DNA from: a virus
Strand: one strand, 5' to 3'
IMG/VR virus record: IMGVR_UViG_3300027734_000048
Location: 1-64,000 of that record
Length of the DNA stretch: 64,000 bases
Both the position numbers and the translations under genes were made by a program. Positions within the stretch are counted from its first letter, which is position 1, and the number at the start of each line of letters is the position of its first letter. The notes below the pieces were generated by a model that saw nothing but the letters and a program-made list of their open reading frames with translations, did not search any database and had not been told where the DNA came from. This document shows positions 1-6,444 of the stretch, one piece after another.

Positions 1-50
1 GAGTATTGGTTGAATTCTTTTGTAAAAGAATTAAGGAGGTTTGGCATTGA
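1..50 (+). CDS. 3' end of a rightward gene (partial)
   Basis: An open frame enters from the left edge in frame 3 and ends at TGA 48-50, giving only about 15 residues ending in KRIKEVWH. It overlaps the TTG start of the next small rightward gene by two bases, which is typical of translational coupling. Too little is visible for a family call; it could be a chance open frame. Confidence 0.3.
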   Translation, partial: VLVEFFCKRIKEVWH

Positions 51-133
51 AATTAATTAATAAAATAATTGTTTGGTACAGATTTAAAAAAATAGAAAAA
101 CATATCAAAAAACAAGAAAAATATATATATTAA
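47..133 (+). CDS. 28-residue basic peptide, rightward
   Basis: This small frame starts with TTG and is preceded by a strong Shine-Dalgarno sequence, AAGGAGG at 33-39, seven bases upstream. The predicted peptide is very basic (about ten Lys/Arg) with a short hydrophobic N-terminal part (LINKIIVWY). Its stop TAA at 131-133 abuts the stop of the first leftward gene, so the two transcription units converge here with no space between them. No family is recognised. The ribosome binding site is the main support. Confidence 0.45.
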   Translation: MKLINKIIVWYRFKKIEKHIKKQEKYIY

Positions 134-280
134 TTATCTTTCAGATTTTGGTTTTAACTGTGTTGTTCTTACATAATATGGTTCGATCTTTGCTTTAATA
201 GTTCCATCTTTACGCATCTTTACGATCCAACCATCTTTGATTTGAGTATCGTTAAACGATCCCGCTTTCTTTTTTGGCAT
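134..280 (-). CDS. 48-residue basic hypothetical protein
   Basis: A short leftward frame starts at ATG 280 and ends at TAA 134-136. The product is lysine-rich at both ends (begins MPKKKAG, ends KPKSER). Its start overlaps the stop of the upstream gene by one base (TAATG), the same junction used repeatedly in this genome, which supports it being real. It is the last gene of the long leftward array. No function can be assigned. Confidence 0.6.
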   Translation of the reverse strand: MPKKKAGSFNDTQIKDGWIVKMRKDGTIKAKIEPYYVRTTQLKPKSER

Positions 281-1062
281 TACTTATCCCATCTTATTGT
301 TTGTTTAGTTATTAACGATGCTGCTGTTTCTAAATTAAAAATACTTTTTCCAAGTTCTGAAACATCATTTACTTGTGTTGGACCACAGACAGGACAGTTG
401 TCGCAATTTACATTTAGTTGCATGCATGTTTCACAACCACAACCATCATATTCAGGAACTTGATATGTATCTGTTGGCATAATTGGATTTTCTGCTGCTT
501 TTGCAACAGGTACACAGTTAGGTACTGGCTTGCCATTATCTCCTGGCTTCATGCCTCTCTGAACATATCCTTCCCAACATGGATCTTGTTTTGAAATATT
601 TTCTGGACAGCAGTTTGATTTACCAAATGCTGAACCAGCCCAAATATCTACACCAGGCTTATTATGTATTGTCTTTGGCTTAGTTTGTCTTGGTTGATTA
701 AGCATGTATTGTGGCCTCTTTATTCCATTACCATTTGATGATGCAGCGATTGGATCAGTTACAGTTGGATTGTAAGCAACATCCATTGGAGTATCAGATT
801 TCATAGAATGATCTTTAATATTTACTAAAGATGCGTCTGAATACAACATTCCAATACTATAAGCCGTTGGCTGCCAACCTGTTTCTGTTTCTTCAAAAAC
901 TCTTACTGCCATTGCAGGATTTTCTGGTGTAGATTGAATTGAATACTCTGTTCCAGGCACTCCGTAAACTCCACCATCATCCATGACATGCTCTACTCTA
1001 CCATGAATAATGCCTTCTGTAGTTTGACCCATCACAAAATCGCCTTCTTTTATATTAAGCAT
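280..1062 (-). CDS. Hypothetical phage protein with Cys-rich C-terminal half
   Basis: The 260-residue product has an N-terminal part that looks like a small SH3/KOW-like beta barrel (about residues 1-60: GDFVMG, HGRVEHVMDDGGVYG). A proline/asparagine-rich middle follows. The C-terminal half contains the short conserved phage segment CWEGYVQRGMKPGDN then PVPNCVP, and a dense cysteine cluster (CGCETCMQLNVNCDNCPVCG) that could bind zinc. I have seen the CWEGY/VPNCVP element in structural or accessory proteins of actinobacteriophages, but the role is not established. It lies directly upstream of the 48-residue gene and downstream of the Dps-like gene. Confidence 0.7.
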   Translation of the reverse strand: MLNIKEGDFVMGQTTEGIIHGRVEHVMDDGGVYGVPGTEYSIQSTPENPAMAVRVFEETETGWQPTAYSIGMLYSDASLVNIKDHSMKSDTPMDVAYNPTVTDPIAASSNGNGIKRPQYMLNQPRQTKPKTIHNKPGVDIWAGSAFGKSNCCPENISKQDPCWEGYVQRGMKPGDNGKPVPNCVPVAKAAENPIMPTDTYQVPEYDGCGCETCMQLNVNCDNCPVCGPTQVNDVSELGKSIFNLETAASLITKQTIRWDK

Positions 1063-1067
1063 TATTA

Positions 1068-1511
1068 TTATTCAACCTCTTTAAGTGATGCAGATAGCAT
1101 CCAGTGCCATCTTTGGTGCATATCCATTCTTTCTGCAAAGAAGTTTGCAAGTGCATGTTGTCTTCCTGCTGTAGCCATATCAACTGCATCCATAAGTTTG
1201 GCAAGAACCATATCATTTGCCATAAGTAGATCAGCACACATCATCTTTGGATCAGATGATACATCTGGCTCTCCTACTTCATTTAATTGAATAAACCTTG
1301 ACAATTTAAATGGAGCATATGTGTCTAGTTTACGAAGCCATTCAGCATATGTATCTGTTGCTTCATCGTAGTCTGTATAAATATTTTCAAAAAGTTCATG
1401 GAATTGAACAAAATCATCGCCTTCTACATTCCAGTGATACCCATGAGCCTTCAGTTTAAGGGTAATATTATCTGCAAGCAGGACCTTAAGTATATTGATT
1501 AGTTCTTCCAT
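1068..1511 (-). CDS. Dps-like ferritin-family protein
   Basis: The 147-residue product carries the Dps/ferritin-like diiron helix pattern: HGYHWNVEG followed by FVQFHELFENIY and a later D-x-A-E segment. Family members are dodecameric DNA-binding miniferritins that oxidise and store iron and protect DNA from peroxide. Start: the frame is open much further upstream, but ATG 1511 lies seven bases after a TATAAT hexamer (1519-1524) and has no Shine-Dalgarno sequence, so a leaderless start here is favoured; ATG 1520 is an alternative. It follows the hsp20 gene, suggesting a stress-protection pair. A phage copy could protect replicating phage DNA. Confidence 0.85.
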   Translation of the reverse strand: MEELINILKVLLADNITLKLKAHGYHWNVEGDDFVQFHELFENIYTDYDEATDTYAEWLRKLDTYAPFKLSRFIQLNEVGEPDVSSDPKMMCADLLMANDMVLAKLMDAVDMATAGRQHALANFFAERMDMHQRWHWMLSASLKEVE

Positions 1512-1518
1512 GCTTATC

Positions 1519-1524
1519 ATTATA
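1519..1524 (-). promoter_or_regulatory. Extended -10 promoter, probably leaderless, for the Dps-like gene
   Basis: Read leftward, TGTTATAAT (TGn plus a perfect TATAAT) sits seven bases before ATG 1511. No good -35 is visible. Between hsp20 and here is a 6-bp inverted repeat (TGAGCA...TGCTCA) that may end the hsp20 transcript. Confidence 0.5.
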
Positions 1525-1611
1525 ACATAATAAATGAGCAGTTTTTTACAGTCATGCTCAGGACTATACCAGTTATTTAGTGTCGCTGTCTCCCCCGACA
1601 ATTTTATTATA

Positions 1612-2016
1612 CTATTGAATTTCAATAGTTTTTGGTAGTTTGTCTTCTGGAATCTGCTTTTCAAGTTTGATATCTAAGATACCATCCTTAAACTCAGCCC
1701 CAACAACTTCGACAAACTCAGGAAGGGTAAAGATATCAGTGAACTTACGAGCAGCAATGCCCTTGTGTAGATACTCTGCACCCTCTGGCAATTCAGTATC
1801 CTGCTTCTCGCCCTTAATTGTAAGTTTGCGATTGTCTAGCGATACTGAAACATCATCCTTAGAAAATCCAGCCAAAGCAAATGAAAGAATATACTCTGTA
1901 TCATTTAGTTTGATTTGGTTATAAGGTGGATAGTTTGTTGTTGTTGTTACCTTCTGAAGATTTGAGAAGGTGTTGAAAAATGGATCATTAAAAAGATCCA
2001 GTGCTGTTTTTACCAT
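1612..2016 (-). CDS. hsp20: Hsp20-family small heat shock protein
   Basis: The 134-residue product is an alpha-crystallin-type holdase chaperone. The N-terminal arm (FFNTFSNLQKV) leads into the crystallin domain at about residues 35-125, with the typical strands YILSFALAGFSKDDV, KLTIKGEK and FKDGILDIKL, and a short C-terminal extension. Family members form oligomers that bind unfolding proteins without ATP; related genes occur in cyanophages and other marine phages, where a role in virion scaffolding has been proposed. The start at ATG 2016 is fixed by AAAGGGG eight bases upstream. The 5' leader can fold around that ribosome binding site (2018-2040). Confidence 0.93.
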   Translation of the reverse strand: MVKTALDLFNDPFFNTFSNLQKVTTTTNYPPYNQIKLNDTEYILSFALAGFSKDDVSVSLDNRKLTIKGEKQDTELPEGAEYLHKGIAARKFTDIFTLPEFVEVVGAEFKDGILDIKLEKQIPEDKLPKTIEIQ

Positions 2017-2017
2017 G

Positions 2018-2040
2018 TTATTCCCCTTTCAAGCGAATAA
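2018..2040 (-). promoter_or_regulatory. Hairpin enclosing the hsp20 ribosome binding site (possible RNA thermometer)
   Basis: On the transcript, TTATTC and GAATAA form a perfect 6-bp AU-rich stem with an 11-base loop that holds the AAAGGG Shine-Dalgarno core. The stem ends one base before the AUG. A weak stem hiding the ribosome binding site of a heat shock gene is the design of known RNA thermometers, but the pairing is short and untested. Confidence 0.35.
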
Positions 2041-2074
2041 GTTATTTTTACCCCCCGTTTGGGCAGGTATTTAT

Positions 2075-2080
2075 ATTATA
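2075..2080 (-). promoter_or_regulatory. Extended -10 promoter for hsp20
   Basis: Read leftward, TGATATAAT is a TGn-extended consensus -10 placed about 60 bases before the hsp20 ATG, leaving a leader that contains the SD-masking hairpin. A weak TTAATT lies 16 bases upstream as a possible -35. It is back to back with the rightward promoter at 2089. Confidence 0.45.
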
Positions 2081-2088
2081 TCATATGC

Positions 2089-2094
2089 TATAAT
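2089..2094 (+). promoter_or_regulatory. Extended -10 promoter for the rightward oxygenase gene
   Basis: TGCTATAAT is a TGn-extended perfect -10 that ends 33 bases before ATG 2128. No convincing -35 is seen. The gene's AGAGGAGA ribosome binding site is at 2116-2123. Confidence 0.5.
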
Positions 2095-2127
2095 TGAATT
2101 AAGTTTTGATCTATCAGAGGAGAACAA

Positions 2128-2829
2128 ATGGATTCACGTAAACTTGAAAATGAAAAAAATAGCATTACAGAAAGCAGAAAGTTTAATAAATTTAAATATA
2201 CATTGCTTGCTCCTGGAGTACACATATATGATAATGTTTGGGATCAGGGAATGGATTTCATGAAGCAACTAGAAGACAAGGGGTCTTTTGTTAGAGAGGA
2301 TTATATTGTTGACTCTGAAGGTAATAAGATTCCAAAAGAGGTTGGGAAGCGTGGAGTAAGCACATGGGTAAAAAGACATCAAGATCCTCAAGGTGCTGCA
2401 CTTATTGCTAACGCTTTTGAGGAAGTTATAGACTCTTATTTATGGCATTATGATTTAGATCCAAAAAGTAGGGAAGAGTGGAGAATCAGCAAGTACACTG
2501 ATGGAGATTATTTTGGAATGCACCCTGATGACTCTTATGGAACTCCAAGAACAATATCCATGGTGTATTATCCAAACGATGATTACGAAGGTGGAGAACT
2601 TGAATTCATTCATTTTGGTGTAAAGGTTAAACCAAAAGCAAATCAACTTATAATATTCCCATCTTCATATATTTACGAACATAGGATAACCGATATTGGT
2701 GCTGGAAATCCAAGATACACAATCGTGTCTTTTCTTTCAAATATAACACAAAAAGAAAGAAACGAAAGACTTAAAGATCTTCCAAATCCTTATAAAACAG
2801 ATTTAAAGTATATCTCAGAAATTAAATAA
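2128..2829 (+). CDS. 2-oxoglutarate/Fe(II) oxygenase (prolyl-4-hydroxylase type)
   Basis: The 233-residue product has the double-stranded beta-helix iron ligands H132-x-D134 and H185, and R196 for binding the 2-oxoglutarate carboxylate. The strands TISMVYYPNDDYEGGELEF between them are typical of prolyl hydroxylase-like proteins. Such enzymes hydroxylate protein side chains or other substrates while decarboxylating 2-oxoglutarate; the substrate here is unknown. It is the only complete large gene on the plus strand. It has its own extended -10 promoter, a good AGAGGAG ribosome binding site and a terminator, so it looks like an independently expressed cassette (a moron) inserted between the leftward hsp20 and the leftward 94-residue gene. 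The segment YLNDDYEGGEIEF of the oxygenase at 12669 is closely similar. Confidence 0.9.
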   Translation: MDSRKLENEKNSITESRKFNKFKYTLLAPGVHIYDNVWDQGMDFMKQLEDKGSFVREDYIVDSEGNKIPKEVGKRGVSTWVKRHQDPQGAALIANAFEEVIDSYLWHYDLDPKSREEWRISKYTDGDYFGMHPDDSYGTPRTISMVYYPNDDYEGGELEFIHFGVKVKPKANQLIIFPSSYIYEHRITDIGAGNPRYTIVSFLSNITQKERNERLKDLPNPYKTDLKYISEIK

Positions 2830-2867
2830 AAAATAGGCTAAGAGTTTTTATTCTCCTAGCCTATTTT
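2830..2867. terminator. Bidirectional rho-independent terminator
   Basis: AAAATAGGCTA at 2830-2840 and TAGCCTATTTT at 2857-2867 form a perfect 11-bp stem with a 16-base loop. A T-rich run follows on the plus strand and an A/T run on the other, so it can end both the rightward oxygenase transcript and the converging leftward one. Confidence 0.85.
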
Positions 2868-2876
2868 ATTTTTATA

Positions 2877-3161
2877 TTACTTCTTTGGTGCAGCCTTCTT
2901 TGCTGCTGTTTTCTTACGGGCTGGAGCCTTCTTAACAGTTGCCTTCTTTACTGCAGCATCTACTTCTGCTACTTCTGGAAGACGACCAAATGCTGTGTCA
3001 TTTGGATTAACTGCTCTCAATGCTACTGGTGCGATTGCAGCAACCAATGAGTATGCAAGAGTCTTTGGATCAGTTACGCCAGACATGTATAGTGCAAGTG
3101 CTGCACCCAGTACTGATCGTCCGTATGATGCCAAGATGGCCTTAGTTTGTTCTGTATTCAT
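2877..3161 (-). CDS. Small membrane protein with Lys/Ala-rich tail (holin-like)
   Basis: The 94-residue product has a hydrophobic segment at about residues 12-50 (VLGAALALYMSG, LAYSLVAAIAPVALRA), a PNDTAFG motif, then a strongly basic tail of repeated KKA/KKT units. Two short membrane helices with a charged C-terminus are compatible with a holin or another inner-membrane phage protein; I have seen similar PNDxAFG proteins in actinobacteriophages. The gene lies next to a terminator and upstream of nothing on its own transcript, so it ends a leftward unit. The function is an inference from topology. Confidence 0.75.
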   Translation of the reverse strand: MNTEQTKAILASYGRSVLGAALALYMSGVTDPKTLAYSLVAAIAPVALRAVNPNDTAFGRLPEVAEVDAAVKKATVKKAPARKKTAAKKAAPKK

Positions 3162-3171
3162 TTTATTCCTC

Positions 3172-3330
3172 CTAGGATATAATCTGTGTTAGTATTGTTG
3201 CACCAAGCCAAATACCAATAATTCCTGCGAGTCCCGCAAAAACTGGTGGTGCTGGCACTGGCAATTTGAATGCTGCGAACACGGCACCGCACCCAAAACC
3301 TGTTATTGTTGATAAAATAATGTCTTTCAT
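3172..3330 (-). CDS. XapX/DUF1427-like small membrane protein
   Basis: The 52-residue product matches the XapX (DUF1427) pattern: a first hydrophobic segment (IILSTITGFGCGAVFAAF), the conserved short turn KLPVPAPP, and a second segment (VFAGLAGIIGIWLGATIL). XapX proteins are tiny two-helix membrane proteins of unknown function found in many bacteria. The ATG at 3330 overlaps the stop of the upstream gene (TAATG) and its own stop lies 11 bases before the next ATG. A phage copy is unusual. Confidence 0.7.
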   Translation of the reverse strand: MKDIILSTITGFGCGAVFAAFKLPVPAPPVFAGLAGIIGIWLGATILTQIIS

Positions 3331-3716
3331 TAATCTTCCTTTGGTAGTAATTGCTTTAACTGGTCATAAGAATCAGCAATCTTTTTCATAGAGTAATAGT
3401 TTGGACCCATTGCAGTAAGATCGCTATATTCCTTAAAATATTTAATTTCTGGCTCAATATCATTAATAAACTTGTTTAGGCCACTCTGAACTTCTTCTAT
3501 GTATTTAAATGCATCTTGTCTTGAACCTTCAACAAAGTTTAAAAAAGATTTACTATTTTCAATTTGCATTCTATCAAGAATTATTGTTCTATCTAAATTT
3601 GATTGAGTTAGTTCATTTTTTGTTTTTATTAATTTAAATCTTGTTATAAACAATTGAAAAATTAAAAAAATAAAAACAGAAATAAATACAGTAAAAACAA
3701 TATAATCAAAAATCAT
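3330..3716 (-). CDS. Membrane-anchored coiled-coil protein
   Basis: The 128-residue product begins with one strong transmembrane segment (about residues 5-26, VFTVFISVFIFLIFQLFI), then a mostly helical, charged, probably coiled-coil body. This N-in single-anchor topology could suit a spanin or another envelope-tethered protein, but no lipobox or known domain is visible. It overlaps the genes on both sides by one to four bases and so belongs to the same operon as the XapX-like gene. Confidence 0.6.
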   Translation of the reverse strand: MIFDYIVFTVFISVFIFLIFQLFITRFKLIKTKNELTQSNLDRTIILDRMQIENSKSFLNFVEGSRQDAFKYIEEVQSGLNKFINDIEPEIKYFKEYSDLTAMGPNYYSMKKIADSYDQLKQLLPKED

Positions 3717-3949
3717 AGTTCTTTTCCTCCCTCTCTCACAAGTAGTACTATTGCACCATTATCCTCTAAGGCTTTTTTTACACGAATCATATATTCTACG
3801 GCAGCAACACGATCTTCAACTGTTAGCCTCATAAACTGTGGCTCACTGGCTTTTACAGTAATAAAATTATCATTATCAACCAAAGTAACATTAAAGTTTT
3901 TAGGTGCATGAATGGAGCGAAATGCTCTTTTCATTTGATCTGTATACAC
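3713..3949 (-). CDS. Hypothetical protein, 78 residues
   Basis: A small mixed alpha/beta protein with no recognised motif. The start overlaps the stop of the DUF2061 gene by one base and its own stop overlaps the next start by four (ATGA), so translation is likely coupled. No function can be given. Confidence 0.6.
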   Translation of the reverse strand: MYTDQMKRAFRSIHAPKNFNVTLVDNDNFITVKASEPQFMRLTVEDRVAAVEYMIRVKKALEDNGAIVLLVREGGKEL

Positions 3950-4152
3950 TACTTTCTACCCCAAGAAATTTTATCCCAAATTCTTTCATGCCAGTAATAA
4001 ATTGCTACCTTAACAATTGTCTCCCAAAAAGCAATAAGTGCAGACAAACTGCCCTTACCAGTAATAGCATACGCAACAACAAATGATGACAGCGTACCAA
4101 ATACACGATAACTTAAAGATTTTGTAAATGATCTTTGCTTAGTTACTTTCAT
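3949..4152 (-). CDS. DUF2061 family membrane protein
   Basis: The 67-residue product has the DUF2061 signature: KSLSYRVFGTL at the start, two hydrophobic helices (SFVVAYAITG, LIAFWETIVKVAIYYW) and the closing HERIW. DUF2061 proteins are small predicted two-helix inner-membrane proteins of unknown function. A second, diverged copy is at 9547-9747 with the same HERIW ending, so this phage carries two. The start has AAGGATAAAG upstream. Confidence 0.8.
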   Translation of the reverse strand: MKVTKQRSFTKSLSYRVFGTLSSFVVAYAITGKGSLSALIAFWETIVKVAIYYWHERIWDKISWGRK

Positions 4153-4255
4153 CTTTATCCTTAAAGTAGAGTTTTGCTTCTTTATCTGCTAAGTCATTAT
4201 TTAAAAAGAAATTAAATACCCATTTGCTTGCGTTTTTCAGTAGCCGAAATAGCAT
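4139..4255 (-). CDS. Possible 38-residue peptide overlapping two genes
   Basis: A frame from ATG 4255 to TAA 4139-4141 fills the gap between the nucleotidyltransferase and DUF2061 genes, overlapping the former by 44 bases and the latter by 14. It encodes an N-terminal amphipathic or hydrophobic helix (MLFRLLKNASKWVFNFF) and a highly charged tail. A GGGGG stretch about nine bases upstream may bind ribosomes. The near-perfect gap filling supports it, but there is no known homolog and it may be chance. Confidence 0.35.
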   Translation of the reverse strand: MLFRLLKNASKWVFNFFLNNDLADKEAKLYFKDKDESN

Positions 4256-4979
4256 GAATGTCCGCCCCCAAATCTACTTGTTCAATCTTATACCCTACAT
4301 CACGACCATATACGATATTAGTAATGTTAGGAACCTTGACAACATTTGCTGTAGGCATATCCTTATGGATATAATCACGAACTTGTTCAAAGTGCAAAGG
4401 ATCTTTCTCTGACATTCCAACTGTATGTCTTACACCAATTACAACCTGGGTATTGCGCTTTGCAGCCTCATCATATAGTGCACGGTGGCCTTCATGCCAT
4501 GGTTGGTAACGACCTAACAAAAGAACTGTGTTCTCTTTCCAGTCAAACATTCCAAATTTACGAATAACTGTAATTGCTCTTGTTGGAATCGCATCTTCAT
4601 AATCATCACCAGTATTAACTATTCTATGATCATAGTGTTCTGGATCTTCCCATAACTTATTTGTATCTTCAAAACGACCTTCTTGAATGGTATCCATCCA
4701 CACAACAACATCTGCCTCACCAAAAGCCTCACGAGTTTCTTTTGTTGGACAAACAAAGTCAACAATAACTGGCTTGTCTTGAATCTTTTCAAGAAGTCTG
4801 GCAAGTTCTCCCATTCTTCGTGCTTGCTCAATTCTGTCTTCTGGGCTAAACCCCAAATCTTTATTTAAACCAGCCCGTACCTGGTCAGCATTAACATGTA
4901 TGCCGTTTGTTCTTTCTTTAACTGCATCTGCAATTGTTGTCTTGCCTGAGCCTGGTAGCCCAATAAACTGAATGATCAT
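4212..4979 (-). CDS. Fusion of APS-kinase-like P-loop kinase and NMN/cytidylyl-type nucleotidyltransferase
   Basis: The 255-residue product has two domains. Residues 1-110 form a small P-loop kinase with Walker A GLPGSGKTT (7-15) and an APS-kinase-like look. Residues 150-255 form a HIGH-type nucleotidyltransferase with GRYQPWHEGH (156-165) and the second motif ISATEKR near the C-terminus. Both motifs recall NadR/NadM-type NMN adenylyltransferases, although the kinase-first order is the reverse of NadR. Such an enzyme would phosphorylate and then nucleotidylate a small metabolite; NAD salvage is one option and a glycerol/sugar nucleotide route another. The start at 4979 is chosen because ATG overlaps the upstream TGA (ATGA); an open frame extending upstream has no support. 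Confidence 0.85.
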   Translation of the reverse strand: MIIQFIGLPGSGKTTIADAVKERTNGIHVNADQVRAGLNKDLGFSPEDRIEQARRMGELARLLEKIQDKPVIVDFVCPTKETREAFGEADVVVWMDTIQEGRFEDTNKLWEDPEHYDHRIVNTGDDYEDAIPTRAITVIRKFGMFDWKENTVLLLGRYQPWHEGHRALYDEAAKRNTQVVIGVRHTVGMSEKDPLHFEQVRDYIHKDMPTANVVKVPNITNIVYGRDVGYKIEQVDLGADIHAISATEKRKQMGI

Positions 4980-5185
4980 TCTTCTTTTCTCCAATGTATG
5001 TAAGATCTTATGTATATTGTAGCATAAGCAATAGCCATGGCGATGAAGCCATACTGTTTGGTAGATAACCCATAGGCAATCCATAATACTTCATTAACAC
5101 AAAGAATTAGCCAACCCCATATTGTTTTTTGGCCAACTAAAAAAATTCCACAAATACCTATTATTGCTAATATCCATGACCACAT
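4976..5185 (-). CDS. Small membrane protein, possibly a single PnuC/SWEET-like repeat
   Basis: The 69-residue product is almost entirely hydrophobic, with about three membrane helices (WSWILAIIGICGIFLVG, GWLILCVNEVLWIAYGL, YGFIAMAIAYATIYI). The Trp/Asn/Tyr pattern in helix two resembles PnuC-type vitamin transporters or SemiSWEET half-transporters, but the protein is much shorter than PnuC. Its stop overlaps the start of the kinase/nucleotidyltransferase gene (ATGA). A metabolite importer coupled to the enzyme that traps the metabolite would be logical, but this is an inference. Confidence 0.55.
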   Translation of the reverse strand: MWSWILAIIGICGIFLVGQKTIWGWLILCVNEVLWIAYGLSTKQYGFIAMAIAYATIYIRSYIHWRKEE

Positions 5186-5186
5186 A

Positions 5187-5471
5187 TTATTGATCCATAG
5201 TTAAATATTGCCAGGTATTGGCCCAGTCTTGTTTTTCTTTATGAGAATTAAACTCTTTTGAAATAATACCGTTTTCTAAATATATACCGCCCCATACTCC
5301 CCACTCTTTACCAGAAATACCATGTGCAAAGCAAGTTTTTGAAACAGGGCAACTAGAACACAACCTGTCTATTGCTAACCTTAAATCAACTTCATCTTCA
5401 TATTTTTCAAAAAATATATTTGTGTCATATTCAAAACAAGAGCCATCATCTTTCCATGCATGTCTATTCAT
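5187..5471 (-). CDS. whiB: WhiB-family iron-sulfur transcription regulator
   Basis: The 94-residue product has the four WhiB cysteines, C12, C38, C41 and C47 (C-x2-C-x5-C), followed by GVWGG at residues 58-62. WhiB-like proteins bind a [4Fe-4S] cluster and the primary sigma factor, act at promoters, and are restricted to actinobacteria and their phages. This is the best single indicator of the host. A phage copy (compare TM4 WhiB, which inhibits host WhiB2 and septation) could reprogram transcription or block division. The gene lies between two small genes and has no promoter of its own that I can see. Confidence 0.92.
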   Translation of the reverse strand: MNRHAWKDDGSCFEYDTNIFFEKYEDEVDLRLAIDRLCSSCPVSKTCFAHGISGKEWGVWGGIYLENGIISKEFNSHKEKQDWANTWQYLTMDQ

Positions 5472-5473
5472 TT

Positions 5474-5683
5474 TTACCTAACAAACTTGTCTGGTATATC
5501 CCAGCCATCTCTGTTTGGTTCAAATCTTTTTGAAATGCTCCACTTTCCATCAAAGTATTTACCATTTTTAGCAGTCCTTGCACTATCTGCAGGATGCATG
5601 CTAACAACTGTCCACCCATCCCAAGTAAGAAACTTGTTGTTCTTTACTATGGTTTCCATCTTTTCTAGTTCTGTAATTTTCAT
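5474..5683 (-). CDS. Hypothetical protein, 69 residues
   Basis: A small protein with a tryptophan-rich middle (FLTWDGWTVVSMHPADSA). ATG 5683 is preferred over the longer open frame because AAAGGATAAAT precedes it directly and because the longer form would overlap the upstream gene. It is immediately upstream of whiB with a two-base gap. No family is recognised. Confidence 0.6.
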   Translation of the reverse strand: MKITELEKMETIVKNNKFLTWDGWTVVSMHPADSARTAKNGKYFDGKWSISKRFEPNRDGWDIPDKFVR

Positions 5684-5693
5684 ATTTATCCTT

Positions 5694-6044
5694 TTAGTAG
5701 TTGAATATTCCTGTTTCAATATTTTTTTCTTGTGCTTCATATACTAGTTTTGTCTTTTGCTCATTTGGCTTTGACAAAAAAGCAAAATAGTTAAACTCTT
5801 CAAAATTTTCACTTATCCAAGATGGTGCAACTTTATACATCTTAATCTTTTTACCACGAGATTTCATGCTTCGTTCAGATAGATTTACAAACTCACTTAC
5901 CATTGCGTTAATGTTTGCTGGCCCAGCAGAATAAATATAAAAGTGTTCATCTTGATCTGTAAGATTTGAAAGAGCAACACCAATTGCTCTAAGGAAAACC
6001 TTGTAGTCTTCAAAACTACTGGTTCCTTGTACTCCCACTATCAT
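5694..6044 (-). CDS. Hypothetical protein, perhaps Rossmann/SLOG-like
   Basis: The 116-residue product begins with a beta strand and Gly/Thr/Ser-rich turn (MIVGVQGTSSFEDY), then a helix and another strand (HFYIYSAGPANINAMV). This order resembles the nucleotide-binding SLOG/YspA fold, in which a GGRxF-type loop follows the first strand, but the diagnostic residues are not clear. The C-terminal half has a second strand-helix repeat. The gene overlaps the upstream membrane-anchored gene by 29 bases. The function is unknown. Confidence 0.6.
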   Translation of the reverse strand: MIVGVQGTSSFEDYKVFLRAIGVALSNLTDQDEHFYIYSAGPANINAMVSEFVNLSERSMKSRGKKIKMYKVAPSWISENFEEFNYFAFLSKPNEQKTKLVYEAQEKNIETGIFNY

Positions 6045-6444
6045 TGTCTAACCCTTCTCTAAGTTTATCCATTATAAACAACATCTTATCTAATTGTATA
6101 CTATCCATGCCTATTGTGTCAACTGTAGTTGTGGTGTCTGGATCTATTAAATTGTTTACCATTTCCGCTTTGTAAAACTGATTTTCTTTAATCCAATAAG
6201 CATAGTTGTCAAGTATAATTATCTTAACATTGATCTTTCTTTCATAATCAAGTGATTGAGTATTTTTTATTTTTTTTATATTTGACATATCTGGCAAAAG
6301 CGGTTTGATGTGCATAAAAATATGGCTTTGACTATACTTAACATTATTTTTATTTATGTTATTTTTATTTATACTATTTTTAAATAACATGCTAAAAAAT
6401 ATTAGTAAGGCAAAAGTAGTAAAAGATCCAAGTAGGTATTCCAT
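6016..6444 (-). CDS. Membrane-anchored hypothetical protein
   Basis: The 142-residue product has one N-terminal membrane helix (LLGSFTTFALLIFFSMLF) followed by an unusual Asn/Lys repeat (NSINKNNINKNN) and a soluble domain. The ribosome binding site TAGGAG lies five bases before ATG 6444, and a TATAAT stands about 20 bases upstream of the start. No domain is recognised. Confidence 0.6.
   Translation of the reverse strand: MEYLLGSFTTFALLIFFSMLFKNSINKNNINKNNVKYSQSHIFMHIKPLLPDMSNIKKIKNTQSLDYERKINVKIIILDNYAYWIKENQFYKAEMVNNLIDPDTTTTVDTIGMDSIQLDKMLFIMDKLREGLDNDSGSTRNQ

Noticed and set aside
1612-1628. Palindrome CTATTGAATTTCAATAG at the hsp20 end
   Set aside because: It is made by the last codons and stop of hsp20, has only A/T-rich pairing and no T run; chance is likely.
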